From Streptomyces polyasparticus (GTDB lineage Bacteria > Actinomycetota > Actinomycetes > Streptomycetales > Streptomycetaceae): DNA of 64,000 nt. The first letter of the stretch is position 1. Each line of letters opens with the position of its first letter. The notes under the pieces are model-generated. The model was given only the letters and a program-made list of their open reading frames with translations. It made no database searches and had not been told where the DNA came from. The DNA lies in contig NZ_JACTVJ010000014.1 in NCBI RefSeq assembly GCF_014493765.1, positions 62,001-126,000 on the forward strand, given 5' to 3'. The position numbers and the translations under genes are program-made. Below, piece by piece: positions 18,156-26,893 of the stretch.

Positions 18156-19501
18156 GGGCCGACCACGAAGGACGCCGCAGGAGGACCGGCGGCCGGGCGG
18201 CGCGGCTGCTGCGGGCCGCGGCCGGCGCCGCGCTCTGCGTCGTGACCACGCTGTCCGCGGGTGCCTGCACGGGCTCCGAGGACCCTACGGTCACCGTTCT
18301 CGGGCCCTGGACGGACGGCGAGGAGAAGCCGTTCGTGGCGGCCCTGAAGGAGATCGAGAAGCGCACGGGCGTCCACTACTTCTACTCCGGCACCCGTTCC
18401 CTGCGCGACACCCTCGTGGCCCAGCTGCAGGCCGGCGCACCCCCGGACGTCGCGATCCTCAACAGCCTCGGCGAGCTGACCGACTACGCCCGCAACGGCT
18501 CCGCGCACCCGCTGCCCGACGACATCGCCGACCGGGCCATCAAGCCCTGGGCCCCCGATGTCACGGTGCGGGTCGAGGGCGAGGAGCAGCTGACCCGGCG
18601 GGCGTACTGGGCGCCGGTGCGCATCGACCTCAAGGGGATCGTGTGGCACCGGCCCGACGACCGCTCGGAGAAGCCGGCGCCCTGGTGTCTCGGCATGAGC
18701 TCCGGCGCGACCTCGGGCTGGCCCGGCACCGACTGGATCGAGGACCTGCTCCTACGGCGCCAGGGCCCCGATGTCTACCAGCGGTGGGCGCTCGGCGACG
18801 CGTCGGTGCCGTGGACCGGCAAGGAGGTGCGGCAGGCCTGGCAGGACTGGGGGAAGCTGCTGCCCCGGGGCGCCAAGGGATCCAAGGGGGAGAAGCAGCG
18901 CCGGGCGGCGCTCACCCGCTCCTTCGAAGCCGGCTCCGGACTGCTCAACTCCCAGGAGGGCTGCCGCCTCGAACACCAGGGCTCGTTCATACGGCGCCAC
19001 TACGACGACACGTATCAGCCGGCCCCGACACCCCGGTTCGTGTCCTCCGTCGGCCAGAAGCACACGGACACCTACGAGGTCTCCGGGGACATGGCCGCGG
19101 TGTTCGCGCCGGGCGACGAGGCCTGGGAGCTGGTCCGCGAGCTCACCGGACCGAAGGCCCGCACGGCCTGGGCCGCATCGGCCGAGAGCGAGGGCGAGCG
19201 TCCGCTGTTCCCCGGGGCGGTGGGCGTCGCGCCGCGCAGGGGCGGTGCGACGGCCCAGGTGGAGAACCTCTTCTACAAGGCCGAGAGGATCTGCTTCGAC
19301 GCCTCGGACGCGATGCCGCCGTCCCTGCGCGACGCGTTCCAGCGGGCCGCGCTCGAGTTCCTGGCGAAGCCCGACGAGCGCACGCTCGACGCGCTGCTCC
19401 AGGGCCTGGAACGGGAGGCCCGGCTGCAGCGCGCCGACGATGCGTTCGTCCTCGACGACCTCTGCGACAAGCCTCCGCCGGACCCGTACGAGAACTCGTG
19501 A
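18152..19501 (+). CDS. Extracellular solute-binding lipoprotein (ABC type) without transporter
   Basis: 449 residues. The N-terminus has an Arg-rich n-region, a hydrophobic core (LLRAAAGAALCVVTTLSAG) and Cys39 as probable lipidation site, with a weak lipobox. The mature part resembles family 1 sugar-binding proteins: VTVLGPWTDGEEKPFVAALK, DVAILNSLGELTDYARNG, and an aromatic-rich pocket. No permease or ATPase genes are adjacent; instead it is coupled by ATGA to the membrane protein and kinase fusion. It may therefore serve as a sensor ligand receptor rather than in uptake. Confidence 0.78.
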   Translation: MRADHEGRRRRTGGRAARLLRAAAGAALCVVTTLSAGACTGSEDPTVTVLGPWTDGEEKPFVAALKEIEKRTGVHYFYSGTRSLRDTLVAQLQAGAPPDVAILNSLGELTDYARNGSAHPLPDDIADRAIKPWAPDVTVRVEGEEQLTRRAYWAPVRIDLKGIVWHRPDDRSEKPAPWCLGMSSGATSGWPGTDWIEDLLLRRQGPDVYQRWALGDASVPWTGKEVRQAWQDWGKLLPRGAKGSKGEKQRRAALTRSFEAGSGLLNSQEGCRLEHQGSFIRRHYDDTYQPAPTPRFVSSVGQKHTDTYEVSGDMAAVFAPGDEAWELVRELTGPKARTAWAASAESEGERPLFPGAVGVAPRRGGATAQVENLFYKAERICFDASDAMPPSLRDAFQRAALEFLAKPDERTLDALLQGLEREARLQRADDAFVLDDLCDKPPPDPYENS

Positions 19502-19512
19502 GCCGAAAGCGG

Positions 19513-20385
19513 TCAGCCGAAGACGACCGTGCGCCGCCCGTTCAGGAGGATCCGGTGCTCCGCGTGCCACTTCACCGCGCGCGCGAGCGCCTGGCACTCC
19601 ACGTCACGGCCGATCGCGACCAGCTGCTCGGGAGTGACCTCGTGGCCGACCCGCTCGACCTCCTGCTCGATGATCGGGCCCTCGTCGAGGTCGGCGGTCA
19701 CATAGTGCGCCGTGGCGCCGATCAGCTTCACACCGCGGGCGTGCGCCTGGTGGTACGGCTTCGCGCCCTTGAAGCTCGGCAGGAAGGAGTGGTGGATGTT
19801 GATGATCCGGCCGCTGAGCTGCTTGCACAGGTCGTCGGAGAGCACCTGCATGTAGCGGGCGAGGACGACGAGCTCGACGTTCTCCTCGCGCACGAGCTCG
19901 AGCAGCCGCGCCTCGGCCTCGGCCTTCGTGTCCTTGGTCACCGGGATGTGGTGGAAGGGCACGCCGTAGGAGGCGACCAGCTCCGCGAAGTCGGTGTGGT
20001 TGGAGACCACCGCGGCGATCTCCACCGGGAGCGCGCCGGTCCGGGCGCGGAACAGCAGATCGTTCAGGCAGTGGCCGAACTTCGACACCATCAGGACGAT
20101 CCGCATCCGGTCCTCGGCCCGGTGCAGCTGCCAGTCCATCTGGAAGGAGTCGCCGACCGCCGCGAACGAAGCGCGCAGCTTCTCCAGGGTGACGGGCGCC
20201 TCGGCCGAGAAGTGCACCCGCATGAAGAACAGGCCGGTGTCACGGTCGCCGAACTGCTGGCTGTCCTCGATGTTGCAGCCCGTCATGAAGAGATACGACG
20301 AGACGGCATGCACGATGCCCTGCTTGTCGGGACACGACAGGGTCAGGACGTACTGGTCGGAAACGGACGCGGGCTGCTCAGTCAT
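19513..20385 (-). CDS. purU: Formyltetrahydrofolate deformylase
   Basis: 290 residues, normal length for PurU. An N-terminal ACT domain (YVLTLSCPDKQGIVHAVSSY) is followed by a formyltransferase domain with the catalytic Asn (VVSNHTDF), His (NIHHSFLPSFKGAKPYHQAH) and Asp (YVTADLDEGPII). It hydrolyses 10-formyl-THF to THF and formate, balancing one-carbon pools and supplying formate for purT-type purine synthesis. It is cytosolic, and convergent with the lipoprotein gene 11 nt away. Confidence 0.95.
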   Translation of the reverse strand: MTEQPASVSDQYVLTLSCPDKQGIVHAVSSYLFMTGCNIEDSQQFGDRDTGLFFMRVHFSAEAPVTLEKLRASFAAVGDSFQMDWQLHRAEDRMRIVLMVSKFGHCLNDLLFRARTGALPVEIAAVVSNHTDFAELVASYGVPFHHIPVTKDTKAEAEARLLELVREENVELVVLARYMQVLSDDLCKQLSGRIINIHHSFLPSFKGAKPYHQAHARGVKLIGATAHYVTADLDEGPIIEQEVERVGHEVTPEQLVAIGRDVECQALARAVKWHAEHRILLNGRRTVVFG

Positions 20386-20483
20386 CCCCGCAGGATCCCA
20401 TACGCGGGCCGCTGGACGGTTCCGCGTATCGCCGATCGGACGCGCCTCGGCTCCGGGCGCTCGCCGCGTCCGGAGCGCGCACG

Positions 20484-20978
20484 TCAGGCCGAGCGCGTCA
20501 TGATCCGCAGCACCTCGAGGGTGCGCGGCGCGGCGTCCGGATCGTCCCCGTCGCTCTGGGCCATGCGGACGTGCGCGTCGCGCGCCGCCCGTACGGCCTC
20601 GGGCCAGCCGTGGTGCTCGAGGTAGGTCTGCACCGGCGCGTCGGGGCCGACCTGGTGCATGATCCGCAGGACCCGGAGCACCGCGGTGTCGACCAGGGCG
20701 GCCTCCTGCGGGTCACGGAAGATCGTGCCCACGTACTTCTCGGCGGACCAGTTGTCGAGCCAGGTGTCCTCGACCAGGCGGTACACGGCGTCGGTGACGT
20801 CCCCGTACTCCTCGCGTCCGGCCAGCCAGCACTCCTGCTGGAAGACGGGGTCGGAGATCATGTGCAGCGCCGAGCGCACATTGCTGCGCCAGCGCCACCA
20901 TGGCATGTCGTTCAGAGGCATGCCGCCCATGGTGGAGGAGCGGCGGCCGCGACGGGAAGACTTCTCCGAGCTTTGCAC
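20484..20978 (-). CDS. Conserved hypothetical protein
   Basis: 164 residues from GTG 20978; ATGs at 20930 and 20921 are alternatives, and no clear ribosome site decides between them. The body (PWWRWRSNVRSALHMISDPV, WLDNWSAEKYVGTIFRDPQE, TYLEHHGWPEAVRAARDAHV) is a compact helical protein widespread in Streptomyces; I do not know its function. No signal peptide or membrane segment. Divergent from the binding lipoprotein at 21096. Confidence 0.7.
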   Translation of the reverse strand: MQSSEKSSRRGRRSSTMGGMPLNDMPWWRWRSNVRSALHMISDPVFQQECWLAGREEYGDVTDAVYRLVEDTWLDNWSAEKYVGTIFRDPQEAALVDTAVLRVLRIMHQVGPDAPVQTYLEHHGWPEAVRAARDAHVRMAQSDGDDPDAAPRTLEVLRIMTRSA

Positions 20979-21095
20979 GGTTGCCGATCGTACGTTCTTC
21001 GCTCCGGTGATCCCTTTGGCCCCCCATGTTCACCTCGAAGTCACTTTCCGTTGAGGCAAGTTCACTCAAAGATTCGGAACGTGACGTAACAGTGC

Positions 21096-22457
21096 GTGTC
21101 CATGACCAATCGGCTGCGTGCCCTGCCCACCGTCCGCCGCTCGCCCCTGCCGTCCCGCGCCCTCCGCTCACCGGGCCGCCGCACCTCCCTCGGCCTGGCC
21201 CTGGCCGTGACCGCCACCCTTGCCACCGGCTGCGGTGCGCTACCCGGCCTCTCGTCCGAGACACAGGGCCCGGTCACGGTGATGACCTGGGCGCCCGAGA
21301 ACACCAAGGGCACGAACGCGCCCGGCGTACCGGCGATGGCCAAGGCGTACGCGCGCTGGGTCAACGAAAACGGCGGGCTCGGCGGGCGCGACCTCGAGGT
21401 GATCACCTGCAACGAGCAGAACGACGTGAGCGGCGCGGCCGACTGCGCACGCAAGGCGGTCGATGCCGAGGTGGTGGCCGTGGTGGGCTCGTACAGCCAG
21501 TACGGGCAGTCGTTCCTGTCCACCCTGGAGGCGGACGGCATCCCGTTCATCGGGGGCTTCGGGCTCACCGAGGACGAGTTCACCAGCCCGCTCTCGTACC
21601 CCGTCAACGGCGGGCAGGTGGCGCTGATGGCGGGCAACGGGGAGCAGCTCGCCGAGCACTGCGCCAAGGTCTCCCTCGTGCGCCCGGACACCATCGCCGG
21701 CGACGACCTGCCCGAGCTGCTCGACTTCTCGCTGAAGCGGGCGGGGCGGCCCAAGGCCACGGACATCCGCGCGGGCGAGGACGCCAACGACTTCACGAAG
21801 CAGGCCGAACGGGCCCTGGCCGAGGCGGGCGCACCCGCGACGCTGGCGACCACGCTGGGCGTCGAGGGCGCGCGCGAGCAGGCCCGCAAGGGGTGTGTGA
21901 CGGCGGCGCTCGGCGACCAGACGACCACGTTCTTCGACTCGCTGCGCCGCGTGCGCGAGGACTTCCAGGACGTACGGATCGGCTCCGTGCTCGGCTCGCT
22001 CGACCAGACCGCGATCAACCGCGGCGGCGGCAAGTCCGGTGTGTACGAAGGCGCGTACGTCACCGGCTGGTACCCGGCGGCGGGCGATCAGCGCTGGGCG
22101 CCCATGCGCAAGGTGATCACCGAACAGGCCTTCAACGACAACCGCATCGACCCTGCGGACGCGAGCGTCCAGAACACGTGGATCGCGTACACGGTCCTCA
22201 AGCAGGTCGTCGAGTCCCTGGGCGAGGGCGCGGTGAACGCGGACTCGGTCACGCGCGCCCTGAACGACGGGATCCGCGTGAAGACCGGCGGCCTGACCCC
22301 GACGCTGAGCTGGCGCTTCGAGGACACGATCGCGGTCCGCGACTACCCCCGCATGGTCAACGCCCACGTCTGGTTCCAGCAGGTGCGCTCCGGCCAGCTC
22401 ACGGCAGTGGGCCGCGAGCCGGTGGACATGACGGACACGCTGGAGCAGACGATCTGA
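21096..22457 (+). CDS. Branched-chain-type ABC substrate-binding lipoprotein
   Basis: 453 residues from GTG 21096 (ATG 21102 is an alternative). The signal segment TSLGLALAVTATLATGC gives a lipid-anchor Cys46. The mature protein has the LivK-like fold: AKAYARWVNENGGLGGRDLE, VVAVVGSYSQYGQSFLSTLE, GAYVTGWYPAAGDQRWAPMR. Such receptors bind amino acids or other small organics outside the membrane. No permease or ATPase genes flank it, so its transporter must be elsewhere or it acts as an orphan receptor. Confidence 0.82.
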   Translation: MSMTNRLRALPTVRRSPLPSRALRSPGRRTSLGLALAVTATLATGCGALPGLSSETQGPVTVMTWAPENTKGTNAPGVPAMAKAYARWVNENGGLGGRDLEVITCNEQNDVSGAADCARKAVDAEVVAVVGSYSQYGQSFLSTLEADGIPFIGGFGLTEDEFTSPLSYPVNGGQVALMAGNGEQLAEHCAKVSLVRPDTIAGDDLPELLDFSLKRAGRPKATDIRAGEDANDFTKQAERALAEAGAPATLATTLGVEGAREQARKGCVTAALGDQTTTFFDSLRRVREDFQDVRIGSVLGSLDQTAINRGGGKSGVYEGAYVTGWYPAAGDQRWAPMRKVITEQAFNDNRIDPADASVQNTWIAYTVLKQVVESLGEGAVNADSVTRALNDGIRVKTGGLTPTLSWRFEDTIAVRDYPRMVNAHVWFQQVRSGQLTAVGREPVDMTDTLEQTI

Positions 22458-22461
22458 CACC

Positions 22462-22576
22462 CAGCCCCTGCGGCGTTTGAGCAGATCCGAACGGAGTTCG
22501 GATGCGGGGGTCCGGGGGCGAAGCCCCCGGTTTCGGGAAGGGGCGGGGTGGGGGGAAGAGGCCCGCCGCAGGCGCA
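22462..22576 (+). repeat. Two-hairpin intergenic repeat, copy B
   Basis: Full-length copy starting 5 nt after the lipoprotein stop: the CAGCCCCTGCGGCGTTTGAG head, stem 1 ATCCGAAC/GTTCGGAT (loop GGA), stem 2 CCGGGGGC/GCCCCCGG (loop GAA), then TTTCGGGAAGGGGCGGGGTG and a CGCCGCAGGCGC tail. It lies between convergent genes. Confidence 0.85.
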
Positions 22577-22618
22577 TCCCGCACCCCCACCGGACCCGCA
22601 CCCGAGCGCGGACAACCC

Positions 22619-24244
22619 TCAGAGCTGCTGAGGCGTCCGCGTGGGCAGGCTCCACTGTTCGGCGATCGCGTTCCACAGCGGGGCAGCGTCCCGCTTGGCG
22701 ATGGTCGCCTCGCCGCTGGCCTTGTTGCCCGCCTGCAGCTGAGGCGTCGCACGGGCCTTGCCCTTGGGACACCCCTTCTTACCGGCCACCTGATCGGCCC
22801 ACGCCGCATAGTGCGTATCGGCCGAAGCGGACGCCTTCCAGGCCGTGTTGAGCGAATCCCGCAGCTGCTGATGCTGCGGGAGCTTGTCCGTCTTCAGCTC
22901 GGCGAGCCGCGTCACCAGGGAGTTCCGCTGCCCGGCCGCGTCCCGCAGATCCTGCGCGGCCTTGCCCAGGTTCTCGCAGCTCTTGATCGCCTCCACGGAC
23001 CGGATCACCGCGTCCCGGCTGTTGTTGGAGTCGGCGAGCAGCTTGTCCAGGGCGACGGCCTGCGCCTTGGCCGGGTCGGCGGCGGGCTTCGAGGACTCGT
23101 TCTGCGCGGGCCCGGACGCGGCGGCCGGCTCGGGGTTCTCCTCGCCGCCCTCGTCGTCACCCCCGAGCAGCCCCATCAGGGCGCCCGCGGCGATCCCGAC
23201 CGCGGCGATACCGATGCCGACCACGGCGAGCACCCGGCCCCGCGTCGGCCCGCTGTCGTCGTGGCGCGCCGCGGCCCGTCCGCCGCCGTGGCCCTGCCCG
23301 CCGTATCCCTGCCCGCCGTCGTATCGCTGCTGCGTACGCGGGGCGGGCGCGGGCTCCTGGAAGCGGGGCATCTGCTGCGTGGAGTCGGCCGGACCCTCGG
23401 CGGGCTCGCTGCGGAAGAGGCTGTCGAACTCGGCGGGCGGCTGCCGGTCCCCCGGCGCCCCGGGCCTGATCCCGTACGGCGCTCCGGCGGGCGCGGGCGG
23501 CACGGCGCCCTGAGGCATGCCGCCCTGGTGCATGCCGCCCTGAGCGGGCGGCATCGCGTTCTGCGCGGGCGGTACGGGCGGCAGGTACTGCGTGGCCTGG
23601 GCGTCCGGCCCCGCGGGCGGCTGCTGCGGCGCCTGCCGGCGGCCCAGGAGGTACGTGGACTCGGCGGGCTGCTCCGGAGGCAGGGCGCCGGGCGGTGCCT
23701 GCGGGGGCAAGTGCCGCCCCCCTGCGCCCATTTCGTGCGAATTGCCCATAATGGGCGGAATTATCTGCGTCAGCGCCTCATCGCCGCCGGACTGGCCGTG
23801 CGAACCCGGAGCGGGCATCTGCGGGGGCAACTGCGATGGCGAGCCCTGGGACACCTGAGGAGACGCCTGCGGGGGCATCTGCGGTATGGACTGCCCCGGT
23901 ACGGGCGGTATGTACTGCGTCGCATCGGCATCCGAAGCGGGCGCGGCCGGCAGCCCCTGCCCCTCAGCCGAAGACGCCTGAGGCGCCTGGGGCGCCTGGG
24001 GCGCCTGGGGCGCCCCCCATGTCTGCCCCGCCACGGGCGCCGTCTCCGAGCCCGGCGCGGGCGCCGACCCCGGGCCCCAGGATCCGCCCCACGGCTGTCC
24101 GCCCGCGGGAACTGCGCCACCTGCGGGCTCCCCGTACATGCCGGGCGTCATGGGCGCACCGCCGTCGGCGGGCAGTACGACGCCTTCGTGGGCGGGCCGC
24201 GCCGCGGGAGACTGCGGCTCCTCGCCCTGTCCGCTCTGCGTCAC
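22619..24244 (-). CDS. Pro/Gln-rich single-pass membrane protein, hypothetical
   Basis: 541 residues from GTG 24244, chosen because AGGAG lies 6 nt upstream; the open frame extends only 5 codons further. Residues 1-300 are disordered and rich in Pro, Ala, Gln and Gly with near-repeats (YIPPVPGQ, QYLPPVPPAQ, TQIIPPIMG). One transmembrane helix (LAVVGIGIAAVGIAAGALMG) follows, then a helical C-terminal domain with a Cys pair (IKSCENLGKA, KKGCPKGKA), presumably extracytoplasmic. No enzyme motif seen. It stands alone between repeat copy B and the HTH/TPR regulator. Confidence 0.75.
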   Translation of the reverse strand: MTQSGQGEEPQSPAARPAHEGVVLPADGGAPMTPGMYGEPAGGAVPAGGQPWGGSWGPGSAPAPGSETAPVAGQTWGAPQAPQAPQAPQASSAEGQGLPAAPASDADATQYIPPVPGQSIPQMPPQASPQVSQGSPSQLPPQMPAPGSHGQSGGDEALTQIIPPIMGNSHEMGAGGRHLPPQAPPGALPPEQPAESTYLLGRRQAPQQPPAGPDAQATQYLPPVPPAQNAMPPAQGGMHQGGMPQGAVPPAPAGAPYGIRPGAPGDRQPPAEFDSLFRSEPAEGPADSTQQMPRFQEPAPAPRTQQRYDGGQGYGGQGHGGGRAAARHDDSGPTRGRVLAVVGIGIAAVGIAAGALMGLLGGDDEGGEENPEPAAASGPAQNESSKPAADPAKAQAVALDKLLADSNNSRDAVIRSVEAIKSCENLGKAAQDLRDAAGQRNSLVTRLAELKTDKLPQHQQLRDSLNTAWKASASADTHYAAWADQVAGKKGCPKGKARATPQLQAGNKASGEATIAKRDAAPLWNAIAEQWSLPTRTPQQL

Positions 24245-24388
24245 CGGGACTCCTACCAATGGGGGAACTCTGGAATCGTCGGTTAACGCTACCGGCTCCC
24301 CAGTGGACGGCGGTACGCAGCTCCGTCCTGCCGTCCCGGCTGCACCACGTGCGACCGCTACGGCGCTGTTCCTGCCCGCCCGCGCCCG

Positions 24389-25780
24389 TTACGCGGCCTG
24401 GATCTCGAGCCGCGCCCCGAACTCCCTGACCACCGCCTCCTCACGGAACGGTTCGAGCCGCTGCTGCAGATCGTCCAGATACTCGGCACCACGGTTCGAG
24501 CGCAGCGTCCCGAGCAGCTCCACGGCGCGCATCCCCGTATGGCAGGCGTGCTCGACCTCACGCCGCTGCACCTGCGCCGAGGCGAGCAGCACCAGACCGA
24601 TCGCCCGCCGGCGCACCCGCGACTCCGGCAGCCCGTCGAGCGCGTCGCGAGCCGCCCGCTCGGCGGCCTCCGCCTGGCCCAAGTCGCGGTAGCAGTGGGC
24701 GAGTTCATCGGCGAGATACGCGCGGTCGAAGTGCCGGATCCACACGGGGTCGTCGCCGGAGCCCGGCCCGGCCGCCTCGGCCCGCTCCATCGCCGCTTCG
24801 GCCCGCGCAACCACCAGCTGGGTCGTCCTGGCGTCCCCGAGCAGCGCGTGCCCGCGCGCCTCCGCCGCGTAGAACATGGACTCGGCGCGCGGCGTGACCC
24901 GCCCGCGCGCCCCTTCCTGCGCGGCCCGCGCCAGCTGGGCGATCTCGCGCGGATTACCGAGCTGCGCCGCCAAGTGGCTCATGGATGCGGCCAGTACGTA
25001 TCCGCCGTAGCCGCGGTCGCCGGCTGCCTGCGCGAGCCGCAGCGCCTGGATGTAGTACCGCTGCGCGAGGCCTGGCTGTCCGGTGTCGATGGCCATGTAG
25101 CCCGCGAGCTCCGTCAACCGGGCCACCGCGGCGAAGAGTTCACGCCCCACGGCCTCCCGGTACGAGCCGGCGAGCAGCCCGGAGACCACGGAGTTGAGGT
25201 AGTGCACGACGACCGGACGTACGTGCCCGCTGCCGAATTGGTGGTCGAGCTGCGTGAGCGCCTCCGTCATCGCCCGTACCGCTTCGACATCCGCCGTACC
25301 GACCCGCGCGCCCGCCGAACGCGCCACCTGCTGGTCCATCGCCGTGATCAGCCAGTCGCGACTCGGCTCGACGAGCGCGGAGGCGGCGACCGACGAACCC
25401 GACAGGAAGTCGCGCCGACCCACGTCGCTGCGCCACAGCTCGCAGACCTGCTCGATCGCGCCGAGCACCGTCGGCGAGAACTGCAGGCCCACGCCCGAGG
25501 CGAGGTTCTTGCCGTTGGCCATGCCGATCTCGTCGATCGTGACCGTGCGGCCGAGTTTGCGCCCGAGCGCCTCGGCGATGATCGCGGGCGCCCTGCCGCG
25601 CGGCTGCTGCCCGCGCAGCCAGCGGGCCACCGAGGTCTTGTCGTAGCGCAGATCGAGTCCGTGCTCGGCACCGCACATGTTCACACGGCGCGCGAGCCCG
25701 GCATTGGAACAGCCGGCTTCCTGGATCAGCGCCTGCAGCCGTTCGTTCGGCTGCCGCGCTACGAGAGGCCTTGCGGCCAT
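24389..25780 (-). CDS. HTH/TPR transcriptional regulator
   Basis: 463 residues from ATG 25780, with GGGGG upstream. The N-terminal quarter carries a helix-turn-helix (LQALIQEAGCSNAGLARRVN, YDKTSVARWLRGQQPRGRAP). Residues about 110-460 form tetratricopeptide-like helices (GLAQRYYIQALRLAQAAGDR, YLADELAHCYRDLGQAEAAE). This is the common Streptomyces architecture of developmental or quorum-type regulators; the individual gene name is not certain. A perfect palindrome 25 nt upstream (25805-25824) suggests autoregulation. It is divergent from the primase-domain gene. Confidence 0.82.
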   Translation of the reverse strand: MAARPLVARQPNERLQALIQEAGCSNAGLARRVNMCGAEHGLDLRYDKTSVARWLRGQQPRGRAPAIIAEALGRKLGRTVTIDEIGMANGKNLASGVGLQFSPTVLGAIEQVCELWRSDVGRRDFLSGSSVAASALVEPSRDWLITAMDQQVARSAGARVGTADVEAVRAMTEALTQLDHQFGSGHVRPVVVHYLNSVVSGLLAGSYREAVGRELFAAVARLTELAGYMAIDTGQPGLAQRYYIQALRLAQAAGDRGYGGYVLAASMSHLAAQLGNPREIAQLARAAQEGARGRVTPRAESMFYAAEARGHALLGDARTTQLVVARAEAAMERAEAAGPGSGDDPVWIRHFDRAYLADELAHCYRDLGQAEAAERAARDALDGLPESRVRRRAIGLVLLASAQVQRREVEHACHTGMRAVELLGTLRSNRGAEYLDDLQQRLEPFREEAVVREFGARLEIQAA

Positions 25781-25804
25781 GGCGTACCCCCTGTGTGCGC
25801 CGAG

Positions 25805-25824
25805 TTGATCACTTTGGTGATCAA
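25805..25824. promoter_or_regulatory. Perfect palindromic operator upstream of HTH/TPR regulator
   Basis: TTGATCAC-TTTG-GTGATCAA: two perfect 8-bp arms with a 4-nt centre, 25 nt before the regulator start and within the divergent promoter region. Confidence 0.6.
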
Positions 25825-25998
25825 TGCCCAGGTACGGAAGGGAAGATGCGGGCAAGTGCACAGGCCGTGATCGACCCCTCACTGCTGGCTACCCACACCC
25901 CGCTGCCGATCCCCATGCGCGCCCCCGCTCATGCACCCATGCGCCCCGTATGCAGGATCGATGCGCCTGTGCGGCGCGCGTACTGCCCGTAACCCGGG

Positions 25999-26691
25999 GT
26001 GAAAGCCGGAGTTGAACACTTCGTGGAAGAGACCATCACCCCCGCGACGGCCGATCTGATCCCCCAGCAGCGCGGCGAGACGCTGCTCGACACCGCCGTG
26101 CGGTATGCGGAGGAACGGCACTGGGACGTGTTCCCGGGCACCTGGCTCGAGATCCGCGAAGACTCCTCGGGCTCCGAGCGCTGCTCCTGCGAGACGCCCG
26201 GCTGCGCCCTGCCCGGTGCACACCCGGCCCGTGACGACTGGGCCACGCAGGCCACCGGCAGCGCCACGGTCGCGCGCCGGCTGTGGTCGAAACAGCCCAA
26301 GTCCTCGATCCTGCTGCCGACCGGGCGCACCTTCGACGCGCTCGACGTGCCGGAGACCGCGGGCTTCCTGGCGCTCGCCCGCCTGGAGCGCATGGAGTTG
26401 ACGCTCGGTCCGGTGACGCTGACGCCGAACCGCCGGATGCAGTTCTTCGTGCTGCCCGGTGCGAGCGCCAAGATCCCCGATCTCGTACGGAAGCTCGGCT
26501 GGAGCCCGGCCGCCCTGGATCTGCGCACGCTCGGCGAGGGCGACTGGGTGGCCGCGCCCCCGACCCGCTTCGGCTCGCAGGGTTCGGTCCAGTGGGCGCG
26601 CCGCCCCACCCCGGCCAACCGCTGGCTCCCGGACGCCGAGGAACTGATCAGCGCGCTGGCCTACGCGTGCGGCCGCGAGGCGCGCAGGTAG
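25999..26691 (+). CDS. Bifunctional DNA primase/polymerase N-terminal domain protein
   Basis: 230 residues from GTG 25999; GTG 26023 (222 residues) has GGAG 11 nt upstream and is a likely true start. The segment LDTAVRYAEERHWDVFPGTW, the Cys-containing CSCETPGCALPGAHPARDDW and TVARRLWSKQPKSSILLPTG match the prim-pol-like domain found in many standalone actinobacterial proteins. The acidic metal residues of active primases are not all evident, so activity is uncertain. It is followed by a strong terminator. Confidence 0.78.
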   Translation: MKAGVEHFVEETITPATADLIPQQRGETLLDTAVRYAEERHWDVFPGTWLEIREDSSGSERCSCETPGCALPGAHPARDDWATQATGSATVARRLWSKQPKSSILLPTGRTFDALDVPETAGFLALARLERMELTLGPVTLTPNRRMQFFVLPGASAKIPDLVRKLGWSPAALDLRTLGEGDWVAAPPTRFGSQGSVQWARRPTPANRWLPDAEELISALAYACGREARR

Positions 26692-26702
26692 GCGGGGAAA
26701 GG

Positions 26703-26762
26703 GACCGTTCGCGCCGCGGGAGTCCGGTACGCCGGGCACCTGGGGGCGCGGGCGGTCTTTTT
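26703..26762 (+). terminator. Intrinsic terminator
   Basis: GACCGTTCGCGCC (26703-26715) pairs with GGCGCGGGCGGTC (26745-26757) over 13 bp, including two G-T wobbles, followed by TTTTT. It is 12 nt after the primase-domain stop. Confidence 0.75.
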
Positions 26763-26765
26763 GTC

Positions 26766-26860
26766 ATGCCCGGCCGCGCTCAGCCCGTCCTGGTCGGGCA
26801 GCCCTCTCGCCCGTCACGCCCGGCCGCTCGGCCCGTCCTGGTCAGGCAGCCGCTATGCCG
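26766..26860. repeat. Imperfect ~50-bp direct duplication
   Basis: Two successive copies share the CGGCCGC head and the core GCCCGTCCTGGTC(G/A)GGCAGCC (at about 26771-26802 and 26820-26850). It fills the gap between terminator and hydrolase gene; no coding sense seen. Confidence 0.55.
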
Positions 26861-26893
26861 CGCGCGGGGTCACTCCGCTTGTCGCGCCCAGGG

